Origin: Janthinobacterium sp. | GTDB taxonomy: Bacteria > Pseudomonadota > Gammaproteobacteria > Burkholderiales > Chitinibacteraceae | Assembly (NCBI GenBank): GCA_025360045.1 | Contig: JANYCY010000052.1 | Coordinates: forward strand, 1 to 64,000 | Direction of reading: 5' to 3' | DNA length: 64,000 nucleotides | In this document: in pieces, positions 48,893-62,385 of the stretch | How positions within the stretch are numbered: the stretch's first letter is position 1 | How the letters are laid out: each line of letters starts with the position of its first letter | The notes under the pieces: model-generated | Seen by the model: only the letters and a program-made list of their open reading frames with translations | What the model was told of the DNA's origin: nothing | Databases searched by the model: none | Program-made: the position numbers and the translations under genes

Positions 48893-49960
48893 ATGCTTAC
48901 TCAATGTGTTAAGACGGGGCTTACCCTTACTCTAATTTGTGCTGCCTTCGCTGCCAATGCAGCAGACAAGCTTCCAAATGTAACGATTCTCGCAACGGGC
49001 GGCACCATTGCAGGCACGGGTGCCACCAGCACTACTACCGTAGGCTATACCGCAGCCAAAATCGGCGTAGAGCGTTTGATTGAAGCCGTACCCGAGCTGC
49101 AAAAAGTGGCCCAAGTTAAAGGCGAGCAAGTTTTCCAAATCGCCAGCGAAAACATGAGTAACGAGCATTGGTTAAAGCTTGCCAAACGCGTCAATGAAGT
49201 ATTAAAACAATCTGATGTAGACGGTATCGTCATTACCCACGGCACCGATACCATCGAAGAAACCGCCTACTTCCTAAATCTAGTCGTTAAAAGCAAGAAG
49301 CCGGTAGTCATCGTTGGTGCGATGCGCCCAGCTACTGCCATTAGCGCAGATGGCCCGATCAATCTTTACAATGCAGTCGCTTTGGCTGGCAGCAAAGAAG
49401 CCATTGGCCAAGGTGTATTGGTCTCCTTGAATGATGAAATCCAAGGCGCACGCGATGTCACCAAAACCAATACCATGACCGGCAATACTTTCAGAGCGCC
49501 AGAGCTAGGCAGCTTGGGTTATATGGTATCGGGCCAAGCTAAGTTTTATCGCAGCAGCACTCGTAAGCACACCAGCGAAACCGAATTCGATGTAAGTAAG
49601 TTAGAAACCCTGCCAGCCGTGGATATTGCTTACGGCTCAGCCAATGCAAATACCCTAGCGATTGATGCCTTTGCGGCAGCTGGCGATGTAGGCATTATTT
49701 ATGCAGGCACAGGGGACGGCAGCTTATCCACCCCAGTTCGCGCCCGTCTTACTGAGCTACGCCAAAAAGGCATACACATTAATCGCTCATCCCGCGTGGG
49801 CAATGGCCCAACCGTACGTGGCGGCGAAAATGACGATGATAAAACCGACTTTACCGTTTCCGACACCCTCAGCCCACAAAAAGCGCGTATCCTGCTGATG
49901 CTGGCACTAACAAAAACTAAAGACAGTAAAGAAATTCAGCGGATGTTTTATACCTACTAA
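48893..49960 (+). CDS. ansB: Periplasmic L-asparaginase type II
   Basis: Signal peptide; VTILATGGTIAGTGATST; VITHGTDTIEETAYFLNL; VGAMRPATAISADGPINLYNAV. Confidence 0.93.
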   Translation: MLTQCVKTGLTLTLICAAFAANAADKLPNVTILATGGTIAGTGATSTTTVGYTAAKIGVERLIEAVPELQKVAQVKGEQVFQIASENMSNEHWLKLAKRVNEVLKQSDVDGIVITHGTDTIEETAYFLNLVVKSKKPVVIVGAMRPATAISADGPINLYNAVALAGSKEAIGQGVLVSLNDEIQGARDVTKTNTMTGNTFRAPELGSLGYMVSGQAKFYRSSTRKHTSETEFDVSKLETLPAVDIAYGSANANTLAIDAFAAAGDVGIIYAGTGDGSLSTPVRARLTELRQKGIHINRSSRVGNGPTVRGGENDDDKTDFTVSDTLSPQKARILLMLALTKTKDSKEIQRMFYTY

Positions 49961-50060
49961 TCTAAGCGTTTAAGCAAGACGCTATCTGTAATATGCGAAA
50001 AATGACTTACTTGCAACTTAGCTTTTTTGAATAAAGTTAAATTATCATCATTTTTCAAAA

Positions 50061-50089
50061 TAAAATGCGGCCAGAATGGCCGCATTTTA
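50061..50089. terminator. Bidirectional-type terminator after ansB
   Basis: TAAAATGCGGCCA-gaa-TGGCCGCATTTTA perfect 13-bp stem. Confidence 0.85.
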
Positions 50090-50127
50090 TTACAATAAAT
50101 AAATTAGAAAACCAAGTTAGAAAATCT

Positions 50128-50240
50128 GGGCTTTGTTGCACAAATCAATTTAAGAACGAACCGCCCCAAAACCCAAACGGATTTACGCCACGCGCACCGT
50201 CACTGGTGTGCCCAATTGCGTGAAGCGATTTTAGTGGGTC
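50128..50240. mobile_element. Possible IS end remnant
   Basis: gggctttgttgcacaaatcaatttaagaacgaacc resembles the terminus of IS5-type elements; no transposase ORF. Confidence 0.35.
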
Positions 50241-50245
50241 CACAA

Positions 50246-51268
50246 TCAGCGTGAATAGCCCGTCGCGGGGACAATCACCAAAGCGGCCCGCTGCCCCACT
50301 TCAACATGAGGATTAGGAAAAATAAGCCGTGCACTGGCTTCATCCACCACATGCTTAATATCCGCGTCCTCGGCCAAGAGAGTGCCGATGGCTAGTGGCG
50401 TAAAGTTATCCATCTGGGCATCAATACGTAAGGCAAAGTCTTCACTCTGTTTTACGATCTCACGCGAGACTTTAAATAGACTGACATGTGCAGGCACGAC
50501 ATCGCAATCTGGCAGCTCGCCGCTGATCAAGCCTTCTAAATAAGCCTGCATTTTGCTCAAATCAACGTCGGTGTTCTGGCCAAAGGGCTTGGCTCGGCCC
50601 AGCTCTACCGTAAAGGCCGCTGCGCCACAATGCTGACTAGAGAAAAATGAAAAGGTGGTGGAGGTGGTCGACTGCAGCAGCACCGCATCCACACCGGCGC
50701 AAGCTAGGCGCGCCACTTGCAAAGGATCAAAATCACGCCCCTGCGGAGGCAGAGGGTAGATGGCAAATTTTTCAATTAAGGAGCCATGAATCGCAGTGTG
50801 TAAATCGTAATGCAGACGCGGCTTGCCGTCTTGTATCGATCTAGAAAAAAACCGCATCAGCTGCATTTCTAACATCGCGGCACGGCGAGCTTCCTCACCA
50901 TCATCTACATCAGGCAGGCGGCAAAATAGGCGATTCATATCTTGATCAATGCAGCGCACCCCCTGGCGCATCGCCTCAATATTGCCAAATATGCAGAGCA
51001 CGCGCGCACGCACTCTAAGCTGGCCCTCCAAAATCTGGCTAACAATTTGATCCAGCAGCTCAATCGGTGCGGTTTCATTACCATGAATGCCGCAGCTCAA
51101 CACCACATCCAGCTGTCTATCGCTTGGGTCTTTAGGCTCGAAGCGGATCACGCCTTCGTCCATCACCTGCACATGCGTGCCATTAGGCAGGCAATAGGGC
51201 AAGGCAATGCAAGTTTTGCCTGCTAAGGCTTGTGCTAAAAAAGATTGTTCTAAACAGGAGTTACTCAT
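50246..51268 (-). CDS. astE: Succinylglutamate desuccinylase
   Basis: VVLSCGIHGNETAPIELLDQIV; DLHTAIHGS; end of the ast cluster. Confidence 0.9.
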   Translation of the reverse strand: MSNSCLEQSFLAQALAGKTCIALPYCLPNGTHVQVMDEGVIRFEPKDPSDRQLDVVLSCGIHGNETAPIELLDQIVSQILEGQLRVRARVLCIFGNIEAMRQGVRCIDQDMNRLFCRLPDVDDGEEARRAAMLEMQLMRFFSRSIQDGKPRLHYDLHTAIHGSLIEKFAIYPLPPQGRDFDPLQVARLACAGVDAVLLQSTTSTTFSFFSSQHCGAAAFTVELGRAKPFGQNTDVDLSKMQAYLEGLISGELPDCDVVPAHVSLFKVSREIVKQSEDFALRIDAQMDNFTPLAIGTLLAEDADIKHVVDEASARLIFPNPHVEVGQRAALVIVPATGYSR

Positions 51269-51424
51269 TTTAGGTCTGGTCTTCTGGTGGCTGATTAGTC
51301 TAGCAGATGGCTGCAGTGGGCATGCCGCCTATAAATGCCCACGCATTCTGTCGCTCAAATCAAAGCTTTACGTAAGCAAAGCCAGAAATAAGAAAGGGCG
51401 CATCACGCGCCCCCACTGTCTATA

Positions 51425-52761
51425 TCAAACCAACTGGCAAGGGTAAATTGAGCCAAGATGTAAAATTTGCGTCAGCTCATCTAGCGCGGTACGTACTTCA
51501 ATAATCAGCTTAGGATCAGCTAAATCCGACTCGCTTAGGCGATCACGGTAATGCTGATCGACCCACGTATTTAACTTAGCAAATAGCGTGTCGTTCATCC
51601 AGATATGTGGATTCACCGCCGCCAGCTCTTGCTCTTTCAAAGCGACGCGTAAGCGTAAGCAGGCCGGGCCGCCGCCGTTTTGCATGCTTTGCTTTAAATC
51701 GAACACCATCAGCTCGGCAATCGGTCCATTGCTAGCCAACATGCCTTGCAAATAATCCCAAACGGCAGGCGTGGCGCGGCACTCATCCGGCACGACTAGA
51801 TTTTGTCGGCCATCGGCACGCGCCAACAATTGGCTATTAAAGAGGTAAGACTTCACTGCATCAGCCACGCTCACTTGCGCCAGCGGCACTTCAATCACTT
51901 GCAAACCACCACCCAGCTTTGCGTCTAGCTCGGCATAGACGGCCGCTTGGCGCAAAAAAGCCGTTTCATGGCTAAACAGCACATTTTGATTGCCAACCGA
52001 AATCACGTCATTGTGAAACACGCCCGCATCAATCACCGCAGGGTTTTGCTGAGCAAACACCATATGATCGGCGTTTAAGCCATGTAAGCGCGCAATCGCC
52101 TCTCCGGCTTCACGCGTTTGCCGAGCAGGGAATTTCTGCGGCTCAAGTTCACCAGCCCAGTGCTGGCGACCATAGACAAAAAACTCCACGCCGGTCTGGC
52201 CATAATCGTGACAAAAACGGGTGTGGTTTGCTGCGCCTTCATCACCAAACACGGCCTGCATAGGTAGCGCATCATGATGAGCAAAGACCGCATCGTTATT
52301 AAACATGGCTTTGAGCGTGCGGGTGGTTTGCCCATGCTCGATCGCGCGATGAAATTTATTTTGTAAATTAGCCGCGGTAAAGTGCACTCGCCCATCGCGT
52401 GTATCTGCTGAAGGGCTAACCGTCGCGGCATTGGCCGTCCACATACTGGATGCGGACGATACATTGGCAAGTAGGCCCGGCGTGGCTTTAGCCACTGCAG
52501 CTAAAACGCTGGCGTCATCCCCCACAAAGCCCAAGTCACGCAATAGACCAATGGCTGGGCGCTCTTGCGGCACAAATACGCCCTGCTTATAGCCCATATC
52601 GGCCAGCGCTTTCATTTTAGCAAGGCCTTGCTTGGCCGCTTCACGCGGGTTGGCGGCTTTATTGGCATTGGATGTGGAGGCCACATTGCCAAATGAATGG
52701 CCACCATAATGGTGGGTTGGGCCAACTAAACCATCAAAATTTGCTTCAAAACTAGTCGACA

Positions 52762-52762
<1 letters not shown>
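51425..52762 (-). CDS. astB: N-succinylarginine dihydrolase
   Basis: [41 protein letters not shown] overlap with astD. Confidence 0.93.
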
Positions 52763-54234
<1,472 letters not shown>

Positions 54235-54282
54235 CTACCCCTTAGCAGACAACAGCACCGCTCGTACTTGCTCGCCATCTGC
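54235..54282 (-). pseudogene. Duplicated 3' end of astA (last 15 codons plus stop)
   Basis: 46/48 identity to 54369-54416; encodes ADGEQVRAVLLSAKG*. Confidence 0.92.
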
Positions 54283-54288
54283 AAGCAT

Positions 54289-54357
54289 CGTAGGACGGGT
54301 GAAACCCGCCGTTCTTCAACGTATTTCATGGCAAAATCTGGCGGGGTCCCGCCCTAT
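54289..54357. repeat. Repeat family B palindrome between astA and astD
   Basis: cgtaggacgggtgaaacccgcc...ggcggggtcccgccctata. Confidence 0.78.
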
Positions 54358-54368
54358 AAAATACAAAA

Positions 54369-55394
54369 CTACCCCTTGGCAGACAACAGCACCGCTCGCA
54401 CTTGCTCGCCATCTGCGATACCCAGCCTATCCAACACCTCTTGCGTTAATTGCAAGCCATGGTGGGTTTTATGCGCCATCGCAATGGTGCAGCGAAAGCC
54501 GACCAATTTACGATTCGACACTAGCCAAGGCTCCGCATCATCAGCGGCAGTAGGCAACGATTCGGCCACATAGCTGCAACTCGCACGCACTGCACGAATT
54601 TGATTAAGCTCGCATTCCAGCGTGGGGCCTGCGTCAAAAATATCTACATAGCCTTGATAGCGAAACCCTTCGGCTTCTAGCATGGCGCGAGCAGGCCGCG
54701 TTGCCGCGTGAACCTCGGCAATCGTCGCCCGCGCTTCCTCGGGTAAAAAGCAGGTGTAAATCGGATGTTGCGGCATCAGCTCGGCAATAAACGATTTGCT
54801 GCCGACATAGGACAAGAAATCGGCACGGGCAAAATCCATGCGAAAAAAATGCCGCCCCAAGCTTTCCCAAAAAGGCGAAATGCCGTCTTCATCCGAAATG
54901 CCGCGCATTTCAGCAATAATGCGATGCGAGAAGCGCTCGCTATGCTCGGCCATAAATAAGAAACGCGCCTTAGACAGCAAGCTACCATTACCGTCTTTAC
55001 GGTAAAGCGGCAGCAAGAACAAGGAACACAGCTCGCTTGAACCGGTCATATCGCTATTCAAAAATAGCGTTTCCAACTGCTTATAAATGCCTAATTCACG
55101 GGACGCATGCACATTAATGCCGACGCGATAGTTGTACCAAGTCTCATGCATGCCAACAGCGGCCTCAATCGCCGAAGTCCCGACAATTTTCCCCGTCGAC
55201 TCATCTTCCAGCACAAACACATAACTTGCATCCGCCGCATCAGGGGCATCGGCATGCAGCGATGTTTCGCTCGCTAAAATACGCGCAGACAAACGATCAG
55301 GATTCGCTTGCAGGGTGGTTACTCCCACCCCGGCTTCTTTCGCTAAAGCCAGTAACTCAGGTAAATCGCCAGTCTCAATAGGGCGAATCAACAT
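54369..55394 (-). CDS. astA: Arginine N-succinyltransferase
   Basis: MLIRPIETGDLPELLALAKEAGVGVTTLQANPDRLSARI; GPTLECELNQIRAVRAS. Confidence 0.93.
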   Translation of the reverse strand: MLIRPIETGDLPELLALAKEAGVGVTTLQANPDRLSARILASETSLHADAPDAADASYVFVLEDESTGKIVGTSAIEAAVGMHETWYNYRVGINVHASRELGIYKQLETLFLNSDMTGSSELCSLFLLPLYRKDGNGSLLSKARFLFMAEHSERFSHRIIAEMRGISDEDGISPFWESLGRHFFRMDFARADFLSYVGSKSFIAELMPQHPIYTCFLPEEARATIAEVHAATRPARAMLEAEGFRYQGYVDIFDAGPTLECELNQIRAVRASCSYVAESLPTAADDAEPWLVSNRKLVGFRCTIAMAHKTHHGLQLTQEVLDRLGIADGEQVRAVLLSAKG

Positions 55395-55895
55395 TCACAA
55401 AACTCCTTTTAACCTCAACTTGGGCATCGATTGATGCATGCTCTCCGCTACAAAAAAAGCGCTACAACGAACAACACAAATCTTATTTTTTAATTGCAGC
55501 CCGTTCGCCATCAGGCCCAATTCTTACGAAACCATAGTGACCGTCAGCCACTCTATTTTACTCACTGAGCGGGCAATTTAATGCCTAGCAACACGAGAAA
55601 ATCCACTCGAATCCTATTTTTCAATCTAACAAAGCTTGCGTTTCATTACATCGGGACAAGCCCCAACCATTGAGTATGCCCTTGTAAATAGAGCGTAATT
55701 TAGTACGCTGTCTTTCAACTTGGCTCAATATTGACTATGAATAACACATCAATTACGACTTGCAGATATCAAAATGAATCGTTCATACCACCAATGTAAA
55801 TGCCTGCCGTCTAAAGTACGACCCTAAGCAGAATAATCACTGAGCCCTGCTGCCCTGCACCCCTGACTCAAATTTTCAGCAAACGCTTATACAGG

Positions 55896-56228
55896 ATGTT
55901 ACAAATGGCCGTAACGCACAAAATCAACAATGAGCTATGTACGATATCCATCAGCGGCGAAATGTCCATTTATACCGCGAAACTCACCCAAGAAGCGCTG
56001 ATGGAATTACTACAAACAGGGGAGGATATTCATCTAGATTTATCCGAGGTCAATGAAATTGATAGCGTGGGAATTCAGCTTTTAATTAGCCTAAAAAAAT
56101 ATGCGCATGAAAAAAATATCGCACTGCAATTCCATGCACACAGCCAGTGCGTACTTGATGTCATTGATCTTTACAATATTGCCGCCGAATTGGGTGATCC
56201 ATTAGTGCTCACCCAACGTCAGGAGTAA
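55896..56228 (+). CDS. STAS domain protein
   Basis: ISGEMSIYTAKLTQEALMELLQTGEDIHLDLSEVNEIDSVGIQLLISLKKYA. Confidence 0.85.
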   Translation: MLQMAVTHKINNELCTISISGEMSIYTAKLTQEALMELLQTGEDIHLDLSEVNEIDSVGIQLLISLKKYAHEKNIALQFHAHSQCVLDVIDLYNIAAELGDPLVLTQRQE

Positions 56229-56231
56229 AGT

Positions 56232-58439
56232 ATGGATTTGAATAGCGCCAGAGCAGCCCTGATCGAAGAAGCGCGTGATTTGCTTATTTCGATGGAATCT
56301 GCCCTCCTGACGATCGAAGGGTCGAATATAAATAGCGAGGAAATTGACGCTATTTTTCGCGTGGCTCATACCATCAAAGGCTCTGCTGCATTATTCTCCC
56401 TTGATTATATTGTAATCTTTACCCACAGCATGGAAAGCGTACTAGACTTAGTCAGAAGTGATGAAATACAAATCGACGAAAAAATGATTTCAATTTTATT
56501 AGACTGTAAGGATTACCTTTGCCTACTCATTAATGCAGTAGAAAACAAAACAGAAAACATTGACCCAGATATTGTTAGTCGTGCACGCTTACTCGCACAG
56601 CTTGATGAATACCTTTCATGCTCAAACGAAATACAGACAATTGCCGAATCCGCACATATTGAAAAAGAAATTACAAAAAAAAATGGAGACACCCATTGGC
56701 ATTTATCTTTACGTTTCAATCAAAACATCTTCATCAATGGCCTAGATCCTTCTGAATTTATTCGTTACCTAGCAACTCTAGGCGAAATTATATACATCCA
56801 CACCATTACTGAAAAAATACCCACACTTGATCTCATTAATGCTGATCTATGCTATTTAGGATTTGAAATTGATCTAGAATCATCTAAAGACAAAAAAACG
56901 ATAGAAAGCACTTTTGATTTTATTCGCAAAGACAGCACTATTCGTATTTTATCACCTCACGCTAAAATCCAAGAATATATTGATCTTATTTATTCGCTCC
57001 CCGAGCCACCACAGCTACTAGGTGAAATCATCCTCAAAGGCGGGTCGATCACCCCTTTAGAGCTGGAAGAAATTCTTCATATTCAAAAAACAGAACCCAA
57101 TCGACAATTAGGTAGCATTTTTGTTGAAGAAAAAATGGTTGCCGCTCCCGTGGTGGCGGCCGCATTGCAAAAGCAGAAGCAAAGTGAAGATAGAAAAAAT
57201 AGCGAATTAAAATTCATCAAAGTTGAAGCCGGCAAACTGGATATGCTGATTAATATGGTCGGCGAATTAGTCATTGCAGGCGCCGCCGCCAATTTAATTT
57301 CAAAAACAAACCAAGATCCTGCCGTAGGAGAAGCCTGTGCAAACATTTCTGATTTAGTAGAAAAAATACGAGATAGCGCACTAAATTTAAGAATGGTGCA
57401 AATAAAAGAAGTATTCGATCGCTTCCCAAGAGTTATTCGTGACGCGGCCAAAAGTTTAGACAAGCAAATCAATTTAAAATTAATTGGCACAGAAACTGAG
57501 CTAGATAAAAGTATGATAGAAAAGCTCAGCGACCCTTTGATGCACATTGTTCGTAATGCTGTAGACCATGGCATTGAGCAGCCCGAAACAAGAATTGCTA
57601 ATGGCAAGCCCGCCCAAGGCGAAATCATCCTCAATGCTTTTCATGATTCCGGTAGCGTTGTCATCGAAATCTCTGATGATGGTGCAGGGCTTAATAAAGA
57701 TCGAATTGTTAAAAAAGCGATTGAAAAAAAATTAATTAGTAAGAATTCAACACTGAGTGAATATGAAATTTACCAGCTTATTTTTGAGGCCGGTTTTTCA
57801 ACCGCAGAAAAAGTAACCCACCTCTCCGGCAGAGGGGTAGGTATGGATGTCGTCAAAAAAAATATCGAGCAATTACGAGGGGAAGTTGAAGTTTTATCAG
57901 AAGAAGGAACAGGCAGTATATTTAGAATTCGTCTTCCCTTAACCATGGCGATTATTGATGGCTTTCAAGTCATGGTAGCGGGTGCTACATTCGTTATTCC
58001 GCTCGATTTAGTCCTCGAATGCGCCGAACTCACTCCTGATGATGAACAGCATAACTTTGTGAATTTACGTGGAAAAGTTTTGCCCTTTGTGCGATTGCGT
58101 GATTTATTCGACCTTCCTGAAAACAAAACAATTAAAGAAAACATTGTAGTCATTCAATACGGGCAAAATCGCGCTGGATTAGTCGTTGATAAGTTAATTG
58201 GCGAGTTCCAAGCAGTGATCAAGCCATTAGGCCGTTTATTTAAAGAATTAAAAGGGATTAGTGGATCAACCATTTTAGGGTCTGGCCAAGTTGCTTTGAT
58301 TTTAGACGTTGCACAACTTATTCAATTTGCACATAAAAAATCGAGCTACATCACGCCAAATCAATTAATAAACGCACCCACAAACCCGCAAAACACGGCC
58401 CAAGAAGAAAAAAAAGGAAATTATAATGATCTGGTTTGA
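56232..58439 (+). CDS. cheA: Chemotaxis histidine kinase CheA
   Basis: P1 [56 protein letters not shown]; CheW-like C-terminus. Confidence 0.95.
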   Translation: MDLNSARAALIEEARDLLISMESALLTIEGSNINSEEIDAIFRVAHTIKGSAALFSLDYIVIFTHSMESVLDLVRSDEIQIDEKMISILLDCKDYLCLLINAVENKTENIDPDIVSRARLLAQLDEYLSCSNEIQTIAESAHIEKEITKKNGDTHWHLSLRFNQNIFINGLDPSEFIRYLATLGEIIYIHTITEKIPTLDLINADLCYLGFEIDLESSKDKKTIESTFDFIRKDSTIRILSPHAKIQEYIDLIYSLPEPPQLLGEIILKGGSITPLELEEILHIQKTEPNRQLGSIFVEEKMVAAPVVAAALQKQKQSEDRKNSELKFIKVEAGKLDMLINMVGELVIAGAAANLISKTNQDPAVGEACANISDLVEKIRDSALNLRMVQIKEVFDRFPRVIRDAAKSLDKQINLKLIGTETELDKSMIEKLSDPLMHIVRNAVDHGIEQPETRIANGKPAQGEIILNAFHDSGSVVIEISDDGAGLNKDRIVKKAIEKKLISKNSTLSEYEIYQLIFEAGFSTAEKVTHLSGRGVGMDVVKKNIEQLRGEVEVLSEEGTGSIFRIRLPLTMAIIDGFQVMVAGATFVIPLDLVLECAELTPDDEQHNFVNLRGKVLPFVRLRDLFDLPENKTIKENIVVIQYGQNRAGLVVDKLIGEFQAVIKPLGRLFKELKGISGSTILGSGQVALILDVAQLIQFAHKKSSYITPNQLINAPTNPQNTAQEEKKGNYNDLV

Positions 58440-59997
58440 TAATTTAAAACTTGGAAAGAAACTAATCATCACCTTTATGGCTATCGCCAGCATGTCGCTC
58501 ATCACGGGCATTATCGGCATGACAAGAGTCATTGAAACCTCTGAATTATTAAACACCATGTATCTGAATAAACTCATACCCATAAAAGACATTTCTAAAG
58601 CACATATCAATGCAGTACAAATAACTAGACGGCTGAATTTTTATTTACTAACCCAAGATGAGAAACTACGGGCAGACACATTGTCTTTAATCAAAGATCA
58701 TGAAAATGAGATGCTAGCCTTTATAGAAAAATACCAAAGCAGCGAACACACCAAAGACAATGACGCTGTATTAAAAGAACTCCCTTCTTTATTACTTAAA
58801 TTTAAAAATTCTCAAAATCATTTTATTAGTGTAGCCAATCAACACGAAGATGAAGAAGCAACGCTTATTATTCTAAATGAAATCCGACCTATTTTTATAG
58901 ACATTGAAGATGCATTTAATGCATTAACCAACAACAATGCGGCCAGTAGCCAGCAATTATTTGAAACGGCCACTGTACTTTCTGAGCGCATTAAACAATG
59001 GATGTTTCTTCTAGTCTTAGCCATATTCCTTCTTGCGATCAGTATGGCTCTATATATGACAAAAAAAATAACCCAACAAATTGGCGGGGAGCCCAATGAG
59101 GCAGTTCGGCTTGCCAACAAGGTGGCCGCTGGTGATTTAACGATTAAAACAATCTTAGTGAATGACGATAAAACCAGCATCTTGTTTGCACTTCAAACCA
59201 TGACCGACACGCTTAACCGTATTATTCGTGATGTACATAGCACCTCTGATGCACTTGCTAGCGCATCAGAGCAAGTCAATGCTTCATCACAAAATCTATC
59301 GCAAAGTACGTCAGAGCAAGCCGCGAGCATCGAAGAAACCAGCGCATCTTTGGAGCAAATAACGGCCACAATTTCACAAAACAACGAAAATGCAAAAGTC
59401 ACCGAGGGGATCGCAAGTAACGCTTCAGGCAAGGCCATTGAAGGAGGCGCAGCTGTTGCCGCTACCGTTTTGGCGATGCAGCAAATTGCCAGCCGAATCA
59501 GAATTATCGACGATATTGCCTACCAAACTAATCTATTGGCCCTTAATGCCGCCATCGAGGCCGCTCGGGCTGGCGAGCATGGCAAGGGCTTTGCTGTCGT
59601 TGCGGCGGAAGTGCGTAAGCTTGCTGAGCGCAGCCAAATTGCATCTCAAGAAATTGGCGAGCTGGCGAGTAATAGCCTAATCCAAGCAGCGGGGGCTGGA
59701 GAGCGCCTCGATGAAATCGTGCCTTTAATTAAACGAACAGCCGATCTAGTTGAAGAAATATCCGCGGCATCACAAGAGCAATCCAGCGGCATTGAACAAA
59801 TCAATGGCGCGGTAAGCCAGCTGTCCATGGTAACCCAAGGCAACGCCGCCGCAGCAGAAGAGCTGACCTCTACCGCCGAAGAGCTTTCTGTTTGCGCCTC
59901 TCGTCTACAAACGATGATTGGCTTTTTTCAAACAGATCAGTCTGTGCAAAATATAGCCAATATAAAACCAGCGCCCTCTATTCGCCCCACAAGTTAG
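58426..59997 (+). CDS. Methyl-accepting chemotaxis protein
   Basis: TM1, TM2, [47 protein letters not shown]. Confidence 0.95.
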   Translation: MIWFDNLKLGKKLIITFMAIASMSLITGIIGMTRVIETSELLNTMYLNKLIPIKDISKAHINAVQITRRLNFYLLTQDEKLRADTLSLIKDHENEMLAFIEKYQSSEHTKDNDAVLKELPSLLLKFKNSQNHFISVANQHEDEEATLIILNEIRPIFIDIEDAFNALTNNNAASSQQLFETATVLSERIKQWMFLLVLAIFLLAISMALYMTKKITQQIGGEPNEAVRLANKVAAGDLTIKTILVNDDKTSILFALQTMTDTLNRIIRDVHSTSDALASASEQVNASSQNLSQSTSEQAASIEETSASLEQITATISQNNENAKVTEGIASNASGKAIEGGAAVAATVLAMQQIASRIRIIDDIAYQTNLLALNAAIEAARAGEHGKGFAVVAAEVRKLAERSQIASQEIGELASNSLIQAAGAGERLDEIVPLIKRTADLVEEISAASQEQSSGIEQINGAVSQLSMVTQGNAAAAEELTSTAEELSVCASRLQTMIGFFQTDQSVQNIANIKPAPSIRPTS

Positions 59998-60047
59998 CCC
60001 CCTGCGATGAAGACCTCTTGGTTCGCTATTAAGTAAGGAAGAAAACC

Positions 60048-60617
60048 ATGAATATCCGTAGTTTAAGAAAAAACAGCGACAGCCAATCCGCCATGCCTTT
60101 GATTGAGGAAAAGCAATACCTCACTTTTACTTCAAACCAAGAGTTATTTGCCATCGTCATCCACAATATTAAGGAAATAATCGAGTACGCAGGCGTCACT
60201 GAAGTTCCCCTCATGCCGTCCTTTATGCATGGCGTAATTAATATGCGCGGTGCCGTAGTGCCGGTCATTGACTTAGCCATTCGCTTTGGCAAAGGAAGCA
60301 GCCGAATTGGCCGACGCTCTTGCGTGGTGATTTTGGAGGTGTTTTTTGATGGCGAATACCACGACATGGGCATCCTTGTGGATTTAGTCAATGAAGTGAT
60401 CGAAATTCCCGCATCTAAAATTGAACCCGCTCCCGAGTTTGGCGCAAAAGTGCGTAGCGATTTCATTGCTGGAATAGGCACAATCAATGAAAAATTCGTC
60501 ATTATTCTAGATATAAACCATGTTCTTTCCTTGGGTGAAATGGTCAGCCTAATGGATGATGAAGTTAATTTATCCCTAGAGCACCACCCCAGCCATGATC
60601 TTCATGAATCCCCTTAG
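60048..60617 (+). CDS. cheW: Chemotaxis adaptor CheW
   Basis: GVINMRGAVVPVIDLAIRFGKG; VIEIPASKIEPAP. Confidence 0.9.
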   Translation: MNIRSLRKNSDSQSAMPLIEEKQYLTFTSNQELFAIVIHNIKEIIEYAGVTEVPLMPSFMHGVINMRGAVVPVIDLAIRFGKGSSRIGRRSCVVILEVFFDGEYHDMGILVDLVNEVIEIPASKIEPAPEFGAKVRSDFIAGIGTINEKFVIILDINHVLSLGEMVSLMDDEVNLSLEHHPSHDLHESP

Positions 60618-60620
60618 CCC

Positions 60621-61154
60621 ATGTCCAGCAAACGCATCATCTTACTACCCGGCGACGTTCGTTTTGCAGCCGCCCCCGACCACCTCTACACGCTTTTAGG
60701 CTCTTGCCTTGCCATTACGGCTTGGCATCCACAGCGCCAGCTCGGCGGCATGTGCCATTTCCTACTTCCCAAGCCCCAACGCCCCGCCCCTCCCGATGGA
60801 CGCTACGGCAGCGATGCGTTTGCCCTACTGTGCAAACTCATGCAGCAGCATGCGTCCCACCCAGAGGAGTATCGCTACCACCTCTACGGCGGTAGTGATA
60901 TTTTCTCAGTACCGTCTACTGAATTATCGATTGGCACGCGAAACATACGCACCGCCAAGCAACTCCTACTTGAGGCTTCCCTATGCGTATCGTTTGAAGA
61001 CACGGGTGGCCATCACGCCCGCAGGATAGAGCTGAACTTAACAACAGGGGAAATCTGGGTAACTTGCACGACGACCACGACGCAGCAAAGCCATCCGAGC
61101 AGTGGCATTAAAGGCCCTTTCTCGCCAACAAAGGATCACAAAAGGCGAGAATAA
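60621..61154 (+). CDS. cheD: Chemoreceptor glutamine deamidase CheD
   Basis: LLGSCLAITAWHPQRQLGGMCHFLLP; IGTRNIRTAKQLL. Confidence 0.88.
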   Translation: MSSKRIILLPGDVRFAAAPDHLYTLLGSCLAITAWHPQRQLGGMCHFLLPKPQRPAPPDGRYGSDAFALLCKLMQQHASHPEEYRYHLYGGSDIFSVPSTELSIGTRNIRTAKQLLLEASLCVSFEDTGGHHARRIELNLTTGEIWVTCTTTTTQQSHPSSGIKGPFSPTKDHKRRE

Positions 61155-61251
61155 AGAGAGCACTCGTTTTGTGAAAAAATACAAACACCGAAAGCATAAT
61201 CAATCCACCCCCCCTATAACTAAGATTATGTCCTTCAATAGTGATTGAACC

Positions 61252-62385
61252 ATGGCCATTAAAGTCATGATCGTTGATGACTCCGCAGTCGTTCGCCAAG
61301 TCATGCTCGACACCCTCTCTAAGGCCAGTGATATCGTCGTCATCGGCTCTGCCCCCGACCCCATTTTTGCTCGCGAAAAAATGCAAAAAGAATGGCCGGA
61401 TGTGATCGTACTCGACATTGAAATGCCAAGAATGGATGGCTTAACTTTTTTAAAACAAATCATGGCCGAACGCCCTACACCGGTAGTGATTTGCTCATCG
61501 CTCACAGAAAAAGGCGCAGAGATCACCATGCAAGCGCTCTCTGCTGGCGCGCTAGCCATCATCACCAAGCCATCACTTGGAATCCGAGACTTTATTCAAG
61601 ATAGCTCTGCCGACTTATTGCATGCCATTCGCGCAGCCTCAATGGCAAAGCTACAGCGTCCCCGCACGCCCCTTCCCGCACAAGCCCCTCATCCAGCACA
61701 CCATTCCAGCGCCCCCTCCAGCCCTGCCAGCACCATGCAAGAGCGAATGAGTTCCCCCAAACTATCAGCAGACGCCATATTACAAGCCACAGGCGGCCCA
61801 AGCACCATCCAAACCACACAAAAGATCATTGCCATCGGTACATCAACAGGTGGCACACAAGCGCTCGAAAGCATACTGCCAGAGTTACCCAAAACATCCC
61901 CTGGCATTGTGATTGTGCAACATATGCCTGAAAAATTTACCGCCACTTTTGCGGCAAGACTCAATAGCCTTTCCCAAATAGAAGTGCGCGAAGCCAAAAG
62001 CAACGATCGGATTTTGCCAGGACTCGCGCTGATTGCGCCGGGTGGAAAGCATATGCTAGTGAAGCGCAACGGCACTCAATACCATGTGGATGTGATTGAT
62101 GGGCCGATGGTTAGCCGACACCGCCCATCCGTTGATGTTTTGTTTAGATCCGTTGCGAACGCCGCAGGCAAAAATGCTATCGGCTTTATTTTAACCGGCA
62201 TGGGCGACGATGGGGCCAGAGGCTTAAAAGAGCTCCATGACACGGGAGCGCGAACCTATGCACAAGACGAGGCCAGTTGCATTGTTTTTGGCATGCCCAA
62301 AGAAGCAATCAAGCTGGAAGCTGCGGATGAAGTCATTGCCCTTGAGCGCATCCCTGAAGTCATCGCCAAACTTTCCAATCGGTGA
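61252..62385 (+). CDS. cheB: Chemotaxis response regulator methylesterase CheB
   Basis: [70 protein letters not shown]. Confidence 0.95.
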   Translation: MAIKVMIVDDSAVVRQVMLDTLSKASDIVVIGSAPDPIFAREKMQKEWPDVIVLDIEMPRMDGLTFLKQIMAERPTPVVICSSLTEKGAEITMQALSAGALAIITKPSLGIRDFIQDSSADLLHAIRAASMAKLQRPRTPLPAQAPHPAHHSSAPSSPASTMQERMSSPKLSADAILQATGGPSTIQTTQKIIAIGTSTGGTQALESILPELPKTSPGIVIVQHMPEKFTATFAARLNSLSQIEVREAKSNDRILPGLALIAPGGKHMLVKRNGTQYHVDVIDGPMVSRHRPSVDVLFRSVANAAGKNAIGFILTGMGDDGARGLKELHDTGARTYAQDEASCIVFGMPKEAIKLEAADEVIALERIPEVIAKLSNR

